From positions 1 to 64,000 of the forward strand of contig JAFURT010000023.1 in NCBI GenBank assembly GCA_017471765.1: 64,000 nucleotides of DNA, read 5' to 3'. Shown here in pieces: positions 37,131 through 45,741 of the stretch. This DNA is from Clostridia bacterium. GTDB taxonomy: Bacteria > Bacillota > Clostridia > Oscillospirales > Acutalibacteraceae. The notes below the pieces were generated by a model. It was not told the DNA's origin. It did no database searches and was given only the letters and a program-made list of their open reading frames with translations. Position 1 is the stretch's first letter, and every line of letters starts with the position of its first letter. The position numbers and the translations under genes were made by a program.

Positions 37131-37796
37131 ATGCATGAGAAACGTTTAACCATCCTGTGTGGCCACTATGGCACCGGTAAGACCAATGTTGCGGTCAACC
37201 TGGCTCTGTCCATGCGGCAGCAGGGACAGCCGGTGACGGTGGCTGACCTGGATATCGTTAATCCCTATTTCCGCACTATGGACAGTGCAGATGCTTTTGA
37301 GCACGCCGGTATCCGGCTCATCTGCTCCCGGTTTGCCAACAGCAATGTAGACATTCCGTCCCTGCCTCCTGACCTGTACGCCATCACCGACGATAAACAG
37401 ACCCGGATGGTGCTGGACATCGGCGGAGACGACAGCGGCGCCACCGTGCTGGGGCGGCTGGCCCCGGCTATATTGGCGGAGGACAGCTTCGAGATGTGGA
37501 TGGTGGTCAACCAGTACCGCCCCCTGACCCGGGATGTGCCTTCCACCATCGAGGTGATGGAGGAGATTGCCGCCGCGGCAGGGCTTCCCTTTACCGGCGT
37601 GGTGAACAATTCCAATCTGGGGGAGGAGACCACCGCCGCCCATGTGCTGGCCACAGTGGACTATGCCGAGGCGGTTGCTAAGGCCGCCGGCGTGCCGGTG
37701 GTGCTGACCACCGCAGATGTGGGGCTGACACCGGAACTTACAGGGAAAGTACCTAACCTGTTCCCCCTGGAACTGCAAAAAAACAAGCCGTTTTAA
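37131..37796 (+). CDS. MinD/ParA-like P-loop ATPase
   Basis: A 221-residue protein of the deviant-Walker SIMIBI class. Its Walker A is GHYGTGKTN (residues 11-19), lacking the signature lysine at the second position of ParA/MinD. DLDIVNPYFR follows and DIGGDDSGA is the Walker B/switch II region. It has no membrane-targeting tail. It lies 12 bp after the ligase and 28 bp before the ferredoxin subunit. A cofactor-insertion or activation role for the iron-sulfur oxidoreductase is a reasonable guess, because related ATPases (Mrp/NifH-like) do such work. Confidence 0.8.
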   Translation: MHEKRLTILCGHYGTGKTNVAVNLALSMRQQGQPVTVADLDIVNPYFRTMDSADAFEHAGIRLICSRFANSNVDIPSLPPDLYAITDDKQTRMVLDIGGDDSGATVLGRLAPAILAEDSFEMWMVVNQYRPLTRDVPSTIEVMEEIAAAAGLPFTGVVNNSNLGEETTAAHVLATVDYAEAVAKAAGVPVVLTTADVGLTPELTGKVPNLFPLELQKNKPF

Positions 37797-37824
37797 GAAT
37801 TTTACATAGAATGAGGGTATGAAC

Positions 37825-38031
37825 ATGGCAAAACTGACATTCAAGACCGACCGTTGTAAGGGCTGTGGGCTGTGCGTAAATGCCTGCCCTAAGAAGCTGT
37901 TGCAGCTGGCTCCGGACAAGATCAACAAAAAGGGACACCATCCGGCGGAGATCACCGACCAGGATGCTTGCGTGGGCTGTGCCGCCTGTGCAATGATGTG
38001 CCCCGACTGCGTAATCAAGGTGGAAAGGTGA
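37825..38031 (+). CDS. vorD: 2-Oxoacid:ferredoxin oxidoreductase, delta (ferredoxin) subunit
   Basis: A 68-residue 2x[4Fe-4S] ferredoxin with CKGCGLCVNACP and CVGCAACAMMCP. Its position just before alpha-, beta- and gamma-type subunits identifies it as the delta subunit of a 2-oxoacid oxidoreductase (VOR/KOR type). ATG 37825 is preferred over 37819 for spacing from GAGGG. Confidence 0.9.
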   Translation: MAKLTFKTDRCKGCGLCVNACPKKLLQLAPDKINKKGHHPAEITDQDACVGCAACAMMCPDCVIKVER

Positions 38032-38040
38032 GTGAACAGT

Positions 38041-39108
38041 ATGGCTGAAAAGGTTTTGATGAAGGGCAATGAAGCGATTGCCGAGGCGGCCATCTGTGCC
38101 GGTTGCCGCCATTATTTCGGTTATCCCATCACCCCCCAGACGGAGATCGCCGCCTATATGGCCAAGAAGATGCCGAAGATCGGCGGTTGCTTCCTGCAGG
38201 CGGAGAGTGAGGTTGCCGCTATCAACATGGTGTATGGCGTCGCCGCCACCGGCAAGCGGGTGATGACCTCCTCCTCCAGCCCCGGAATTTCCCTGAAGGC
38301 AGAGGGCCTGTCCTATATGGCCGGTGCCGACCTGCCGGCGCTGATCGTCAATGTTCAGCGTGGTGGCCCGGGCCTGGGCGGTATCCAGCCCAGCCAGTCC
38401 GACTACTTCCAGGCTACTCGTGGCGGCGGTCACGGCGATTACCGGATGCTGGTGCTGGCTCCGGCTTCTGTGCAGGAGATGGCCTCTCTGACTGTAAAGG
38501 GCTTTGACTTGGCAGACAAATATCGCATGACGGCCATGATTTTGGCAGACGGCACCATGGGGCAGATGATGGAGCCGGTGTCTCTGGAGTTCCCGGAGGC
38601 CGAAAAGGTGGAGAAGCCCTGGGCGACCACCGGTACCGATATGGCTCGCCCCCACAACATCGTCAATTCTCTGTTCCTCCAGCCGGACGAGCTGGAGCGT
38701 GTCAACTTCGAGCGGTATGAGCGCTACGCCTATATCGAGGCGAACGAGACCATGTACGAGGAGTACCTGATGGAGGATGCGGAGATCTGCGTCGCCGCCT
38801 TCGGTATCGCCTCCCGTGTGGCTAAGAATGCCATCAACGAGGCACGCAAGCAGGGTATCAAGGTGGGTATGATCCGTCCCATTACCCTGTGGCCCTTCCC
38901 GGTGGCTCCCTTTGCGGCGGCCGCTGACAAGGTCAAGAGCTTCATCTCGGTGGAGCTGTCTATGGGCCAGATGATCGAGGATATTAAGCTGGCCACATCC
39001 TGCAAGAAGCCGGTTACCCTGTGTAACCGTGCGGGCGGTATCATTCCGTCCCCGGAGCAGGTGTTGGAGGCTATTCAGAATGCGGCAAAGAACGGAGGTG
39101 CCGAATAA
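38041..39108 (+). CDS. vorB: 2-Oxoacid:ferredoxin oxidoreductase, alpha subunit
   Basis: A 355-residue subunit with the pyrimidine-binding transketolase fold. It begins [20 protein letters not shown] and has YPITPQTEI and [20 protein letters not shown], as in VorB/KorA. The complex converts 2-oxoacid plus CoA to acyl-CoA plus CO2 with ferredoxin, or the reverse. The start at MAEKVLM is set by AAGGTGAG; an in-frame GTG at 38032 is too close to the previous stop. It overlaps the beta subunit by 1 bp. Confidence 0.93.
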   Translation: MAEKVLMKGNEAIAEAAICAGCRHYFGYPITPQTEIAAYMAKKMPKIGGCFLQAESEVAAINMVYGVAATGKRVMTSSSSPGISLKAEGLSYMAGADLPALIVNVQRGGPGLGGIQPSQSDYFQATRGGGHGDYRMLVLAPASVQEMASLTVKGFDLADKYRMTAMILADGTMGQMMEPVSLEFPEAEKVEKPWATTGTDMARPHNIVNSLFLQPDELERVNFERYERYAYIEANETMYEEYLMEDAEICVAAFGIASRVAKNAINEARKQGIKVGMIRPITLWPFPVAPFAAAADKVKSFISVELSMGQMIEDIKLATSCKKPVTLCNRAGGIIPSPEQVLEAIQNAAKNGGAE

Positions 39109-39866
39109 TGGCTGTTGTATTTGATAAACCCCATGCCTTGGCAGATATGCCGATGCACTATTGCCCCGGTTGTACCCACGGCATCATCCACCGTCTGGTG
39201 GCGGAGGTCATTGACGAGCTGGGCATTGAGGGCCGTACCATCGGTATTGCACCGGTTGGTTGTTCGGTTATGGCGTACGACTACTTCAACTGCGATATGA
39301 TCGAGGCCGCCCACGGCCGTGCCCCGGCGGTGGCCACCGGTGTCAAGCGTGCCGACCCCGACAAGCATGTTGTCTTTACCTATCAGGGTGACGGCGACCT
39401 GGCTTCTATTGGTATGGCGGAGACGGTGCACGCCGCCGCCCGCAACGAGAACATCACCGTGATTTTCGTCAACAACGCCATCTACGGTATGACCGGCGGT
39501 CAGATGGCGCCTACCTCTCTGCCGGGGCAGGTCACCCAGACCTCTCCCTACGGCCGGGATACTAAGCACTGCGGCTTCCCCATCCGGGTGTGCGAGATGC
39601 TGTCCGAGCTGGAGGGCCCCGAGTACCTGGAGCGTGTCACCGTCAACAGCGTGGCCAACATCCGCAAGGCGAAAAAGGCCATCAAAAAGGCTTTCCAGAA
39701 CCAGCTGGACGGCAAGGGCTTCTCGCTGGTGGAGGTAGTGTCTACCTGTCCCACCAATTGGGGCATGACGCCGCAGGATGCCCTCAAGTGGCTGGAGGAG
39801 AATATGCTGCCCTACTATCCGCTGGGCGTGTATAAGGACAGAAGCGCAGAGGAGGGTGACAAATGA
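39108..39866 (+). CDS. vorA: 2-Oxoacid:ferredoxin oxidoreductase, beta (ThDP) subunit
   Basis: A 252-residue thiamine-diphosphate-binding subunit. [16 protein letters not shown] is the N-terminal signature, and [15 protein letters not shown] with [17 protein letters not shown] forms the ThDP/magnesium motif (GDG...N). It overlaps both flanking subunits (1 bp and 4 bp). Strict substrate choice (branched-chain versus 2-oxoglutarate) cannot be read from sequence; the neighbouring aminotransferase and T-boxes favour branched-chain acids. Confidence 0.93.
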   Translation: MAVVFDKPHALADMPMHYCPGCTHGIIHRLVAEVIDELGIEGRTIGIAPVGCSVMAYDYFNCDMIEAAHGRAPAVATGVKRADPDKHVVFTYQGDGDLASIGMAETVHAAARNENITVIFVNNAIYGMTGGQMAPTSLPGQVTQTSPYGRDTKHCGFPIRVCEMLSELEGPEYLERVTVNSVANIRKAKKAIKKAFQNQLDGKGFSLVEVVSTCPTNWGMTPQDALKWLEENMLPYYPLGVYKDRSAEEGDK

Positions 39867-40399
39867 GCCAGACACAGTTTTTGTTTTCCGGTTTCGGCGG
39901 CCAGGGCATCCTGTTCGCCGGTAAGTTCCTGGCCTATAAGGGGCTGATGGAGGACCGGCAGGTCAGTTGGCTTCCTTCCTACGGCCCGGAGATGCGTGGC
40001 GGTACCGCCAGCTGTAGCGTTATCCTCAGCGACGAGCCGGTGGGCTCGCCTATCGTCACCCGGCCGGACGTGCTGGTGGCGATGAACCTGCCCTCTTTGG
40101 ATAAGTACGAGGATGCGGTGGCACCCGGCGGCATCATTTTCGCCGATTCCACCCTCATTGAGCGTAAGGTCAACCGCACCGATGTGACCACCTATTACAT
40201 CCCTGCCACCAAGTTGGCCGGTGACAACGGCATCCCTACCCTGGCCAACATGATCATCGTCGGCAAGCTGCTGGCGGTGCTGGGCGAGTACAAGACCGAG
40301 GCTATCGAGACGACGCTGGGCAAGGTCATCTCTGCCCGCAAGGCCGCCATGCTGGAGGCCAACTACAAGGCACTGCAGATCGGTGCCGATTTTGAGTAA
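39863..40399 (+). CDS. vorC: 2-Oxoacid:ferredoxin oxidoreductase, gamma subunit
   Basis: A 178-residue gamma subunit (CoA-binding domain) with [20 protein letters not shown] at the N-terminus and [17 protein letters not shown], the family signature. It completes the four-subunit enzyme. ATGA overlap with the beta subunit. Confidence 0.93.
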   Translation: MSQTQFLFSGFGGQGILFAGKFLAYKGLMEDRQVSWLPSYGPEMRGGTASCSVILSDEPVGSPIVTRPDVLVAMNLPSLDKYEDAVAPGGIIFADSTLIERKVNRTDVTTYYIPATKLAGDNGIPTLANMIIVGKLLAVLGEYKTEAIETTLGKVISARKAAMLEANYKALQIGADFE

Positions 40400-40411
40400 G
40401 GAGTGACAGAT

Positions 40412-41473
40412 ATGCAGATTTCTGTGACCAAGACCACTGCGCCGAAAGAAAAACCGGCCAGCGATATTCTGGGCTTCGGTAAGTACTTTACCGACCACAT
40501 GTTTATGATGGACTATTCCGCCGGCGAGGGCTGGCACAATGCCCGCATCGTGCCCTTCGGCCCCATCGCCCTGCATCCGGCCTCTACGGTGCTGCACTAC
40601 GGCTCCGAGATTTTTGAGGGCATGAAGGCGTACCGCCGTGCAGACGGACAGGTGCAGTTGTTCCGCCCGCTGGAGAACATCCGCCGTATGAACCGGTCTG
40701 CCGAGCGTATGTGCCTGCCGCCCATCCCGGAGGATGTGGCGCTGGAGACGCTGACGGAGTTTGTGCGGATGGAGCAGGAGTGGACTCCCTCTGCCCCCGG
40801 CACCTCCCTGTACCTGCGTCCCTTTATGTTCGGTAACGACGAGACGCTGGGCGTGCACGCCGTGCACAACGCCACCTATGTTATTATTGCCTCCCCTGTG
40901 GGTAGCTACTACAAGGAGGGCATCAACCCGGTTAAGATCATGATCGAGACCGAGGATGTCCGTGCCGTCCGTGGCGGTACGGGTGAAGCCAAGTGCGGCG
41001 GTAACTACGCCGCCTCCAACCGGGCTGGTCAGCGTGCAGAGCAGCAGGGCTATTCCCAGGTGCTGTGGCTGGACGGCGTGGAGCGCAAGTACATCGAAGA
41101 AGTGGGCGCTATGAACGTCATGTTCAAGATTGCCGGCGAGGTGGTCACCCCCATGCTGGCGGGCTCCATCCTGCCCGGCATCACCCGCAAGTCCATCCTG
41201 GAGGTGCTGAAAGCGGAGGGTATCCCTGTCTGCGAGCGCCGCATCAGCATGGATGAGCTGGCCGAGGCCATGGAGAACGGCACGTTGGAAGAGGCGTGGG
41301 GCTGTGGCACCGCCGCGGTGGTGTCTCCCATTGGCGAGCTGAACTACAACGGCAAGAAGTACGCCGTCAACGGCGGCCAGATCGGCCCCGTGACCCAGCA
41401 CCTGTACGATACCCTCACCGGTATCCAGTGGGGCAAGATCGAGGACACCTACGGCTGGACGATGGAGCTGTAA
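40412..41473 (+). CDS. ilvE: Branched-chain amino acid aminotransferase
   Basis: A 353-residue fold-type IV PLP enzyme of the eukaryote-like BCAT subgroup. It interconverts Val, Leu and Ile with their 2-oxoacids. The PLP lysine is predicted at Lys194 in EAKCGGNYAAS; FEGMKAYRRADG and KYIEEVGAMNVMF are also diagnostic. AAGGAG overlaps the vorC stop. It is the last gene of the Val T-box operon, ahead of a strong terminator. Together with the ligase and oxidoreductase it gives a complete acid-to-amino-acid route. Confidence 0.95.
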   Translation: MQISVTKTTAPKEKPASDILGFGKYFTDHMFMMDYSAGEGWHNARIVPFGPIALHPASTVLHYGSEIFEGMKAYRRADGQVQLFRPLENIRRMNRSAERMCLPPIPEDVALETLTEFVRMEQEWTPSAPGTSLYLRPFMFGNDETLGVHAVHNATYVIIASPVGSYYKEGINPVKIMIETEDVRAVRGGTGEAKCGGNYAASNRAGQRAEQQGYSQVLWLDGVERKYIEEVGAMNVMFKIAGEVVTPMLAGSILPGITRKSILEVLKAEGIPVCERRISMDELAEAMENGTLEEAWGCGTAAVVSPIGELNYNGKKYAVNGGQIGPVTQHLYDTLTGIQWGKIEDTYGWTMEL

Positions 41474-41480
41474 TAGAGAG

Positions 41481-41517
41481 AAAGGCTCACAAGGCAGTTG
41501 CCTTGTGAGCCTTTTTG
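41481..41517 (+). terminator. Terminator of the Val operon
   Basis: A 16-bp stem (41481-41496 with 41499-41514) followed by a T-run. Confidence 0.9.
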
Positions 41518-41524
41518 CATCGTG

Positions 41525-41645
41525 GGATAGAGCCAAGGCTCCCCCTTTTGAGGGTGTTTTTTCGCACCGATATTCTGCGTGGATAACTCCCTCCGTCATT
41601 TGCTACGCAAATGCCACCTCCCTCGAAGTGGGAGGCTTATGGAGA
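41525..41645. repeat. Composite intergenic repeat
   Basis: No gene is seen. The motifs CCCCCTTTTGAGGG, ATTTGCTACGCAAAT and CCTCCCTCGAAGTGGGAGG resemble the composite element at 1-170 in layout. Confidence 0.5.
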
Positions 41646-41667
41646 GTACAGTTGTAATTGAGCGTAA

Positions 41668-41702
41668 AAGAGACCCCGTGACGCTTATTGCGTCACGGGG
41701 TC
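41668..41702 (-). terminator. Terminator of the 41722 gene
   Basis: GACCCCGTGACGC (41672-41684) pairs with 41690-41702; on the minus strand it runs into CTCTTTTA. Confidence 0.7.
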
Positions 41703-41721
41703 GATTTGTTAGGTTAGGTGC

Positions 41722-42228
41722 CTAATTTTGAGACTTCAAATCATCATACAATTTCTCATAGAAAGCGATCAACCGCTGATTGGTTGTTTCTCTGCACCGC
41801 ACAATATCGGCAATGGCTTTGGTTTGCTCTTGAGTTCCCACATCACCGGGGCCGGTGGATCTGATTTTGCTAATGATATCGATAGCCTCGTGTATATGGG
41901 AAGTGTCATTGGCAATCTCTTCGATCTTCCCCAGCACGTACTCCATCGTTAGGACAGGTTGTTCGGTCGCAGTGGCCTCAACGACTGTCTGCTCAGTCGC
42001 AGTAGCCTCGGTGACTTCCTCGGGAACATGGGTGTTAACGGTTTTATTTTCTGACATAATAGTATCCTCCAATTCTGTATGTGGAGGGCACGCAAGGCAT
42101 ATTTTGTTGTCATCTATGAAGCGTGCCCTGCCGTTTTTTACAAGACCTTTTGCCCGTTTCGGGTAGGTCGCCTCATATTCGTTTCCCTGTTCATCTACAA
42201 CAATGATGTTTTTTTCGATGGGTGTCAT
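41722..42228 (-). CDS. Unknown protein with conserved N-terminal domain
   Basis: About 168 residues, not assigned to a family. The first 50 residues (MTPIEKNIIVVDEQGNEYE, then a basic YPKRAKGLVKNGRARF stretch and CLACPP) look like a small folded domain. A Thr/Glu/Ala-rich linker with a near-duplicated EATATEQ unit and an alpha-helical C-terminus (about residues 105-168) follow. The promoter at 42301-42329 places transcription near 42294, so the GTG at 42294 would be leaderless and ATG 42228 is preferred, although its AAAGGGG is very close. Confidence 0.55.
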   Translation of the reverse strand: MTPIEKNIIVVDEQGNEYEATYPKRAKGLVKNGRARFIDDNKICLACPPHTELEDTIMSENKTVNTHVPEEVTEATATEQTVVEATATEQPVLTMEYVLGKIEEIANDTSHIHEAIDIISKIRSTGPGDVGTQEQTKAIADIVRCRETTNQRLIAFYEKLYDDLKSQN

Positions 42229-42300
42229 CCCCTTTGCTGTAAATATTCGGTTTAGTGAGTCTGTTTTTTTGTTATGGGTGCCGTCCCCACTCACGATTTT

Positions 42301-42329
42301 AGTATAGCATAGGAAAGGATAGATTGCAA
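42301..42329 (-). promoter_or_regulatory. Promoter of the 41722 gene
   Basis: Minus strand TTGCAA, 17-bp spacer, TATACT, just beyond the RAYT stop codon. Confidence 0.75.
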
Positions 42330-42336
42330 TAGTTTT

Positions 42337-42813
42337 CTATTCCGCATAATACCTGTCCAACGCCCATTTCTGCGGATTGTTTTCGATGTAGTCCCAAATT
42401 TCCGCATAATCCGTTTCATCCCGCACAATGTGGTCGTGGTAGGAGCGTTGGAAGATGGAGGTGCCGATTTCTTTGGTGGTAAGAATTTTAAGAGAGCGTA
42501 CAATATTCGGCACCGAAACCGTAGGGGCGGATGCCTTCATCCGCCCGTTTTCAATACGGATGAGCAGATGGATGTGGTTGGGCATGATAACATATTTCTC
42601 GATTTCGGGAACATTTCTGATATATTTTTCAACCACTATACCGATTGGCTTCGGGACGATGTGGGCATCGTCCCCTACGGTATCGTTTTTACACGATACG
42701 ATATTGCACAGCAGCGGTTTTCTATTCTTGGTGCAAATCGTCACGAAATACACCCCTGCTGTGTTGTAATCGTAGTTCTCCAACCGATTATTCTTTCGCT
42801 TGGGTAATTCCAT
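42337..42813 (-). CDS. REP-associated tyrosine transposase (RAYT, Y1 family)
   Basis: A 158-residue single-strand DNA transposase of the IS200/RAYT type. The start (MELPKRKNNRLENYDY, GVYFVTICTKNRKPLLC) is typical. The HUH metal motif is MPNHIHLL (His80, His82), and the catalytic tyrosine is probably Tyr142 in WDYIENNP. Two REP palindromes lie inside the frame: residues 45-54 (42653-42678) and 90-98 (42521-42546), each adding about ten residues without breaking the frame. It starts 6 bp after the SGNH gene. No paired terminal ends like those of an IS200 element are seen, so it is a domesticated-type RAYT and probably intact. Confidence 0.9.
   Translation of the reverse strand: MELPKRKNNRLENYDYNTAGVYFVTICTKNRKPLLCNIVSCKNDTVGDDAHIVPKPIGIVVEKYIRNVPEIEKYVIMPNHIHLLIRIENGRMKASAPTVSVPNIVRSLKILTTKEIGTSIFQRSYHDHIVRDETDYAEIWDYIENNPQKWALDRYYAE
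42521..42546 (+). repeat. REP palindrome inside the RAYT gene
   Basis: GTAG then GGGCGGATG/CATCCGCCC, read in frame as part of GRMKASAPTV. Same subtype as 3905-3930. Confidence 0.85.
42653..42678 (-). repeat. REP palindrome inside the RAYT gene
   Basis: GGGACGATG/CATCGTCCC then CTAC, read in frame as TVGDDAHIVP. Confidence 0.85.
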
Positions 42814-42819
42814 ATCCCA

Positions 42820-43893
42820 TCACTTCGGCAGGTACAGGATGCGCTCCAGGGTGGGGAGCATTGCCCGATACATCCGATAAAAGCCCAGATCGTTGGGGTG
42901 GCAATGGTCCACGGTGCAGGAATCGGCCTGATCCCCGGCGAACAGCATGGCGCCGTCTACAAAATACACATTCCGGTCGCCGGCCGCTACCGCCCGGATA
43001 TAAGATTCCATGATAACCGCCCGACGCTGGGCGTTGGTGAAATAATAGTCCGGGTCAACCTGGTCGTAATCCGGCTTGGTGACCATGACGTACGGCAGGT
43101 CAGGGTGCGCCGCCCGGATGGTTTCGTACAGGCGATAATGGGTCTGCCGGAGATAGTCCACGTCCGGGGCGTTGTGGTCATAGTCGCTGACAAAGACGGC
43201 CAGTTCCAGTCCGGCCATATAGTCAGCCATGGGCTGTTCTGCTTTGCCATTGCCGGAGAAGCCCAGATTGATGTAGTCTATGTTCAGCCGGCGGGAGAGC
43301 ATATTCTGATAAGTGTTGCCGGGGCGAGAGGCGCATCCCCCTTGGGTGATGGAGGAGCCATAGAACAGTACCGGGGCGGTACCGAAATAGGTATCCGGTT
43401 GTTCGAAGCGGCATCCCTCCTGCACACCGATGTACAGAAGGCTTACCTCACAATAGGAGGGGAAGTTCAGTATATAGTCCTGCATGGAGTCGCTGACATC
43501 CACCACGCTGTCATACCCGGTGTTGGCATCTGCCGGCGGGACGAAGGTGTTGACGTAAAAATACCGCCCATTCTTTTCGGTGTAGAGGTCAAAGCCACAG
43601 GAGCCGGTCAGCGGCATGTGAGAGAAAGGATACAGGGCGCTCCACTCTGCGTGAATGGCGATATAAGGGGAGTCTGTGCGAAACCGCACACGGATACCGG
43701 CGGTATTTCTCGAGAGCCAGTATACCCCTTCGCTGGCGGCAGTGGCGGCATCCTCCGGCATGCGGAGGTAGGGGTTTTTGGTGGCGGCCCCATAGGTAAC
43801 AAAGGGTTCCTCCGCTGCATCCAGCCACACAAGGCTGGGACGGTCTACCGTGGTGGTGATGGACAGATTTTTATCCAGTTTTGCAATATCCAT
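42820..43893 (-). CDS. SGNH/GDSL-family hydrolase
   Basis: A 357-residue esterase-like protein. An N-terminal beta-rich domain of about 170 residues is followed by the SGNH domain: block I LFYGSSITQGG (Ser), block III GFSGNGKAE (Gly, Asn) and block V DHCHPNDLG (Asp, His). It is probably a carbohydrate esterase or lipase-like enzyme. There is no signal peptide, so it should be cytoplasmic. GGAGG precedes the ATG. Confidence 0.9.
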   Translation of the reverse strand: MDIAKLDKNLSITTTVDRPSLVWLDAAEEPFVTYGAATKNPYLRMPEDAATAASEGVYWLSRNTAGIRVRFRTDSPYIAIHAEWSALYPFSHMPLTGSCGFDLYTEKNGRYFYVNTFVPPADANTGYDSVVDVSDSMQDYILNFPSYCEVSLLYIGVQEGCRFEQPDTYFGTAPVLFYGSSITQGGCASRPGNTYQNMLSRRLNIDYINLGFSGNGKAEQPMADYMAGLELAVFVSDYDHNAPDVDYLRQTHYRLYETIRAAHPDLPYVMVTKPDYDQVDPDYYFTNAQRRAVIMESYIRAVAAGDRNVYFVDGAMLFAGDQADSCTVDHCHPNDLGFYRMYRAMLPTLERILYLPK

Positions 43894-44015
43894 GGGGACA
43901 GACCTCCAATCATAGTGATTGCCGCCATTATACCACCCGGCTTTTCCCCTGTCAATTGTTGGTGGGATGTATTGTCAGCCGGAGAAAAAATACTTTATCA
44001 ATTTTACGATTTATC
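43894..44015. other. Intergenic region between divergent genes
   Basis: Between the divergent SGNH gene and the Leu T-box promoter. I see no gene here. Confidence 0.5.
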
Positions 44016-44044
44016 TTGACAAAGCGCTTTTAACGTGCTATAAT
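44016..44044 (+). promoter_or_regulatory. Promoter of the Leu T-box leader
   Basis: TTGACA (44016-44021), 17-bp spacer, TATAAT (44039-44044); an AAAGCGCTTT palindrome lies inside the spacer. Confidence 0.9.
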
Positions 44045-44050
44045 ACAACG

Positions 44051-44330
44051 CAAATTCACATAAACAAATGCGTTGAGGGAGAACATCTCGTTCACAGACC
44101 GTTTCAGAGAGCCGCCGTTGCTGGGAGGGCGGTACGGGAGGGTGCGGGATTCTGGCTCCGGAGCAGAGTACCGAAATCCGCAGGAAAGTAGGCTACTACG
44201 GCTTGCCCCGTTACCATGGCAGAAGGCTTGTTGGAGCCTTGCAGAGTGACCGTATTTACGGTAATTAGGGTGGTACCACGGAAGATAGTTTCGTCCCTGA
44301 GGATGTGTATACATTCTCAGGGCTTTATTT
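44051..44330 (+). promoter_or_regulatory. T-box leader, predicted leucine specifier (CUG)
   Basis: AGAGAG in stem I, T-box AGGGTGGTACCACG (44267-44280) and terminator CCCTGAGGATGT (44295-44306) with 44311-44322 followed by CTTTATTTT. GGAG (44078-44081) pairs with CTCC (44156-44159). One base above that helix is CTG (44152-44154), a Leu codon followed by the expected purine. The register matches the other two leaders; the distal loop is less standard here. Confidence 0.82.
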
Positions 44331-44373
44331 TATTTGCCGCCGCCAACACGGGGCGCAGAAGGGAGCATATTTT

Positions 44374-45738
44374 ATGAAAACCATCAAGATTGCAGACACG
44401 ACCCTGTGCCGGGAGGGGGCTTTCACCTTCCGGGAGAAAATGGAGATTGCTCGCCAGCTGGAAAAGCTGGGGGTGGATGTGATTGAGCTGCCGGCCATCA
44501 CTCAGGTGCGGTCGGATACCCTGCTTGTGCGTACCATGGCCTCCTTTGTCCGGAGGGCGACGGTGTCGGTGGCGGCCGGCATGAACGAGGAGAGCATCGA
44601 GCTGGCGGCGGCGGCTCTGGAGGGGATGGCACATCCCTGCATCCGGATCGAACTGCCGGTGTCCCCGGTGGGGATGGAATATACCTGCCGCAAAAAGCCG
44701 GATAAGATGCTTCAGTGGATTCCTGTGGCGGTGGCAACCGCCAAGGCGAAGGGCGTGGCGGTGGAATTCTGTGCCGTGGATGCCACCCGTGCTGACGACG
44801 GCTATCTGGAAAAGGCCATCAATGCCGCCGTGGAGGCCGGGGCAGATAGTGTGTCCGTGTGCGATTCCACCGGTCAGCGTTTGCCGGATGATTTCGCCGC
44901 CTTTATCGGGTCTCTGCCGAAGGCGGTGCCGCTGGGGGTCAGCTGTGAGGATAAGAACGGGCTGGCCTGTGCCCAGGCCATTTTGGCTGTGCAGGCAGGT
45001 GCCTCCTGCGTTAAGACCGCCATCGGCGGTACCACGGTCTCGCTGGAAACCTTTGCCACGCTGGTAAAGAACTGTGGGGATAATTACGGCTTTACTGCCG
45101 GGGTGAAATACACCGAACTGCACCGTATCATCAAGCAGGTAGCCTGGGTGACCGATTCCGCCCGGGGAGAAAAGCCGACGGTTGCGGTGTCTGCCCAGGA
45201 GGGTATCCAGCTGGATGCCAAGGACGACCAGGCGGCGGTGTCTGCGGCGGTGATGCAGCTGGGCTATGACCTCTCCGAGGAGGATCAGAGCCGTGTGTAT
45301 GAAGAATTCTGCCGGGTAGCGGAGAAGAAGACGGTGGCGGCCAAGGAGCTGGAGGCCATTGTGGCCAGCGTGGCTCTGCAGGTGCCGGCCACCTATCGGT
45401 TGGTCAGCTATGTGATCAACAACGGCAACATCATTTCGGCCAGTGCCCAGATCTCGCTGGAAAAGGGAGATAAGGTACTGCAGGGGGTGTGCATCGGCGA
45501 CGGCCCTATCGATGCGGCTTTCCGGGCGATTGACCAGATCATCGGCCATCACTATGAGCTGGACGATTTCCAGATCCAGGCGGTGACCGAGGGCAAGGAG
45601 GCTGTGGGTCAGGCTCTGGTGAAGCTCCGGGATAAGGGACACCTGTATTCCGGCAGCGGTATCTCCACCGACGTTATCGGCGCCAGCATCCGTGCTTATC
45701 TGAATGCCGTCAACAAAATCGTCTACGAGGAGGCGTAA
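44374..45738 (+). CDS. Divergent LeuA-like protein (HMGL domain plus LeuA dimer domain)
   Basis: A 454-residue protein with the architecture of 2-isopropylmalate synthase: an HMGL-like TIM barrel (about 1-270) and a C-terminal LeuA allosteric-type domain (about 340-454, with GDGPIDAAFRAID). DTTL and the DATRAD loop are kept, but the N-terminal motif reads DTTLCREGAF in place of DTTLRDGEQ. The metal-binding HxHN segment is replaced by VSCEDKNG near residues 188-194, and the NGIGERAGN segment by AIGGTTVSLE. It may be a pseudoenzyme, a regulator or an altered synthase. GAAGGGAG precedes ATG 44374. Confidence 0.8.
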   Translation: MKTIKIADTTLCREGAFTFREKMEIARQLEKLGVDVIELPAITQVRSDTLLVRTMASFVRRATVSVAAGMNEESIELAAAALEGMAHPCIRIELPVSPVGMEYTCRKKPDKMLQWIPVAVATAKAKGVAVEFCAVDATRADDGYLEKAINAAVEAGADSVSVCDSTGQRLPDDFAAFIGSLPKAVPLGVSCEDKNGLACAQAILAVQAGASCVKTAIGGTTVSLETFATLVKNCGDNYGFTAGVKYTELHRIIKQVAWVTDSARGEKPTVAVSAQEGIQLDAKDDQAAVSAAVMQLGYDLSEEDQSRVYEEFCRVAEKKTVAAKELEAIVASVALQVPATYRLVSYVINNGNIISASAQISLEKGDKVLQGVCIGDGPIDAAFRAIDQIIGHHYELDDFQIQAVTEGKEAVGQALVKLRDKGHLYSGSGISTDVIGASIRAYLNAVNKIVYEEA

Positions 45739-45741
45739 GAG

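Noticed and set aside
44021..44030. CcpA cre site at the Leu T-box promoter
   Set aside because: The AAAGCGCTTT core fits loosely, but the flanking TG/CA positions of the cre consensus are not met.
31988..44154. Alternative T-box specifier registers (His/Pro/Ser, Cys, Ser/Trp)
   Set aside because: They need a different codon position in each leader; only the shared register gives Ile, Val and Leu, which fits the downstream genes.
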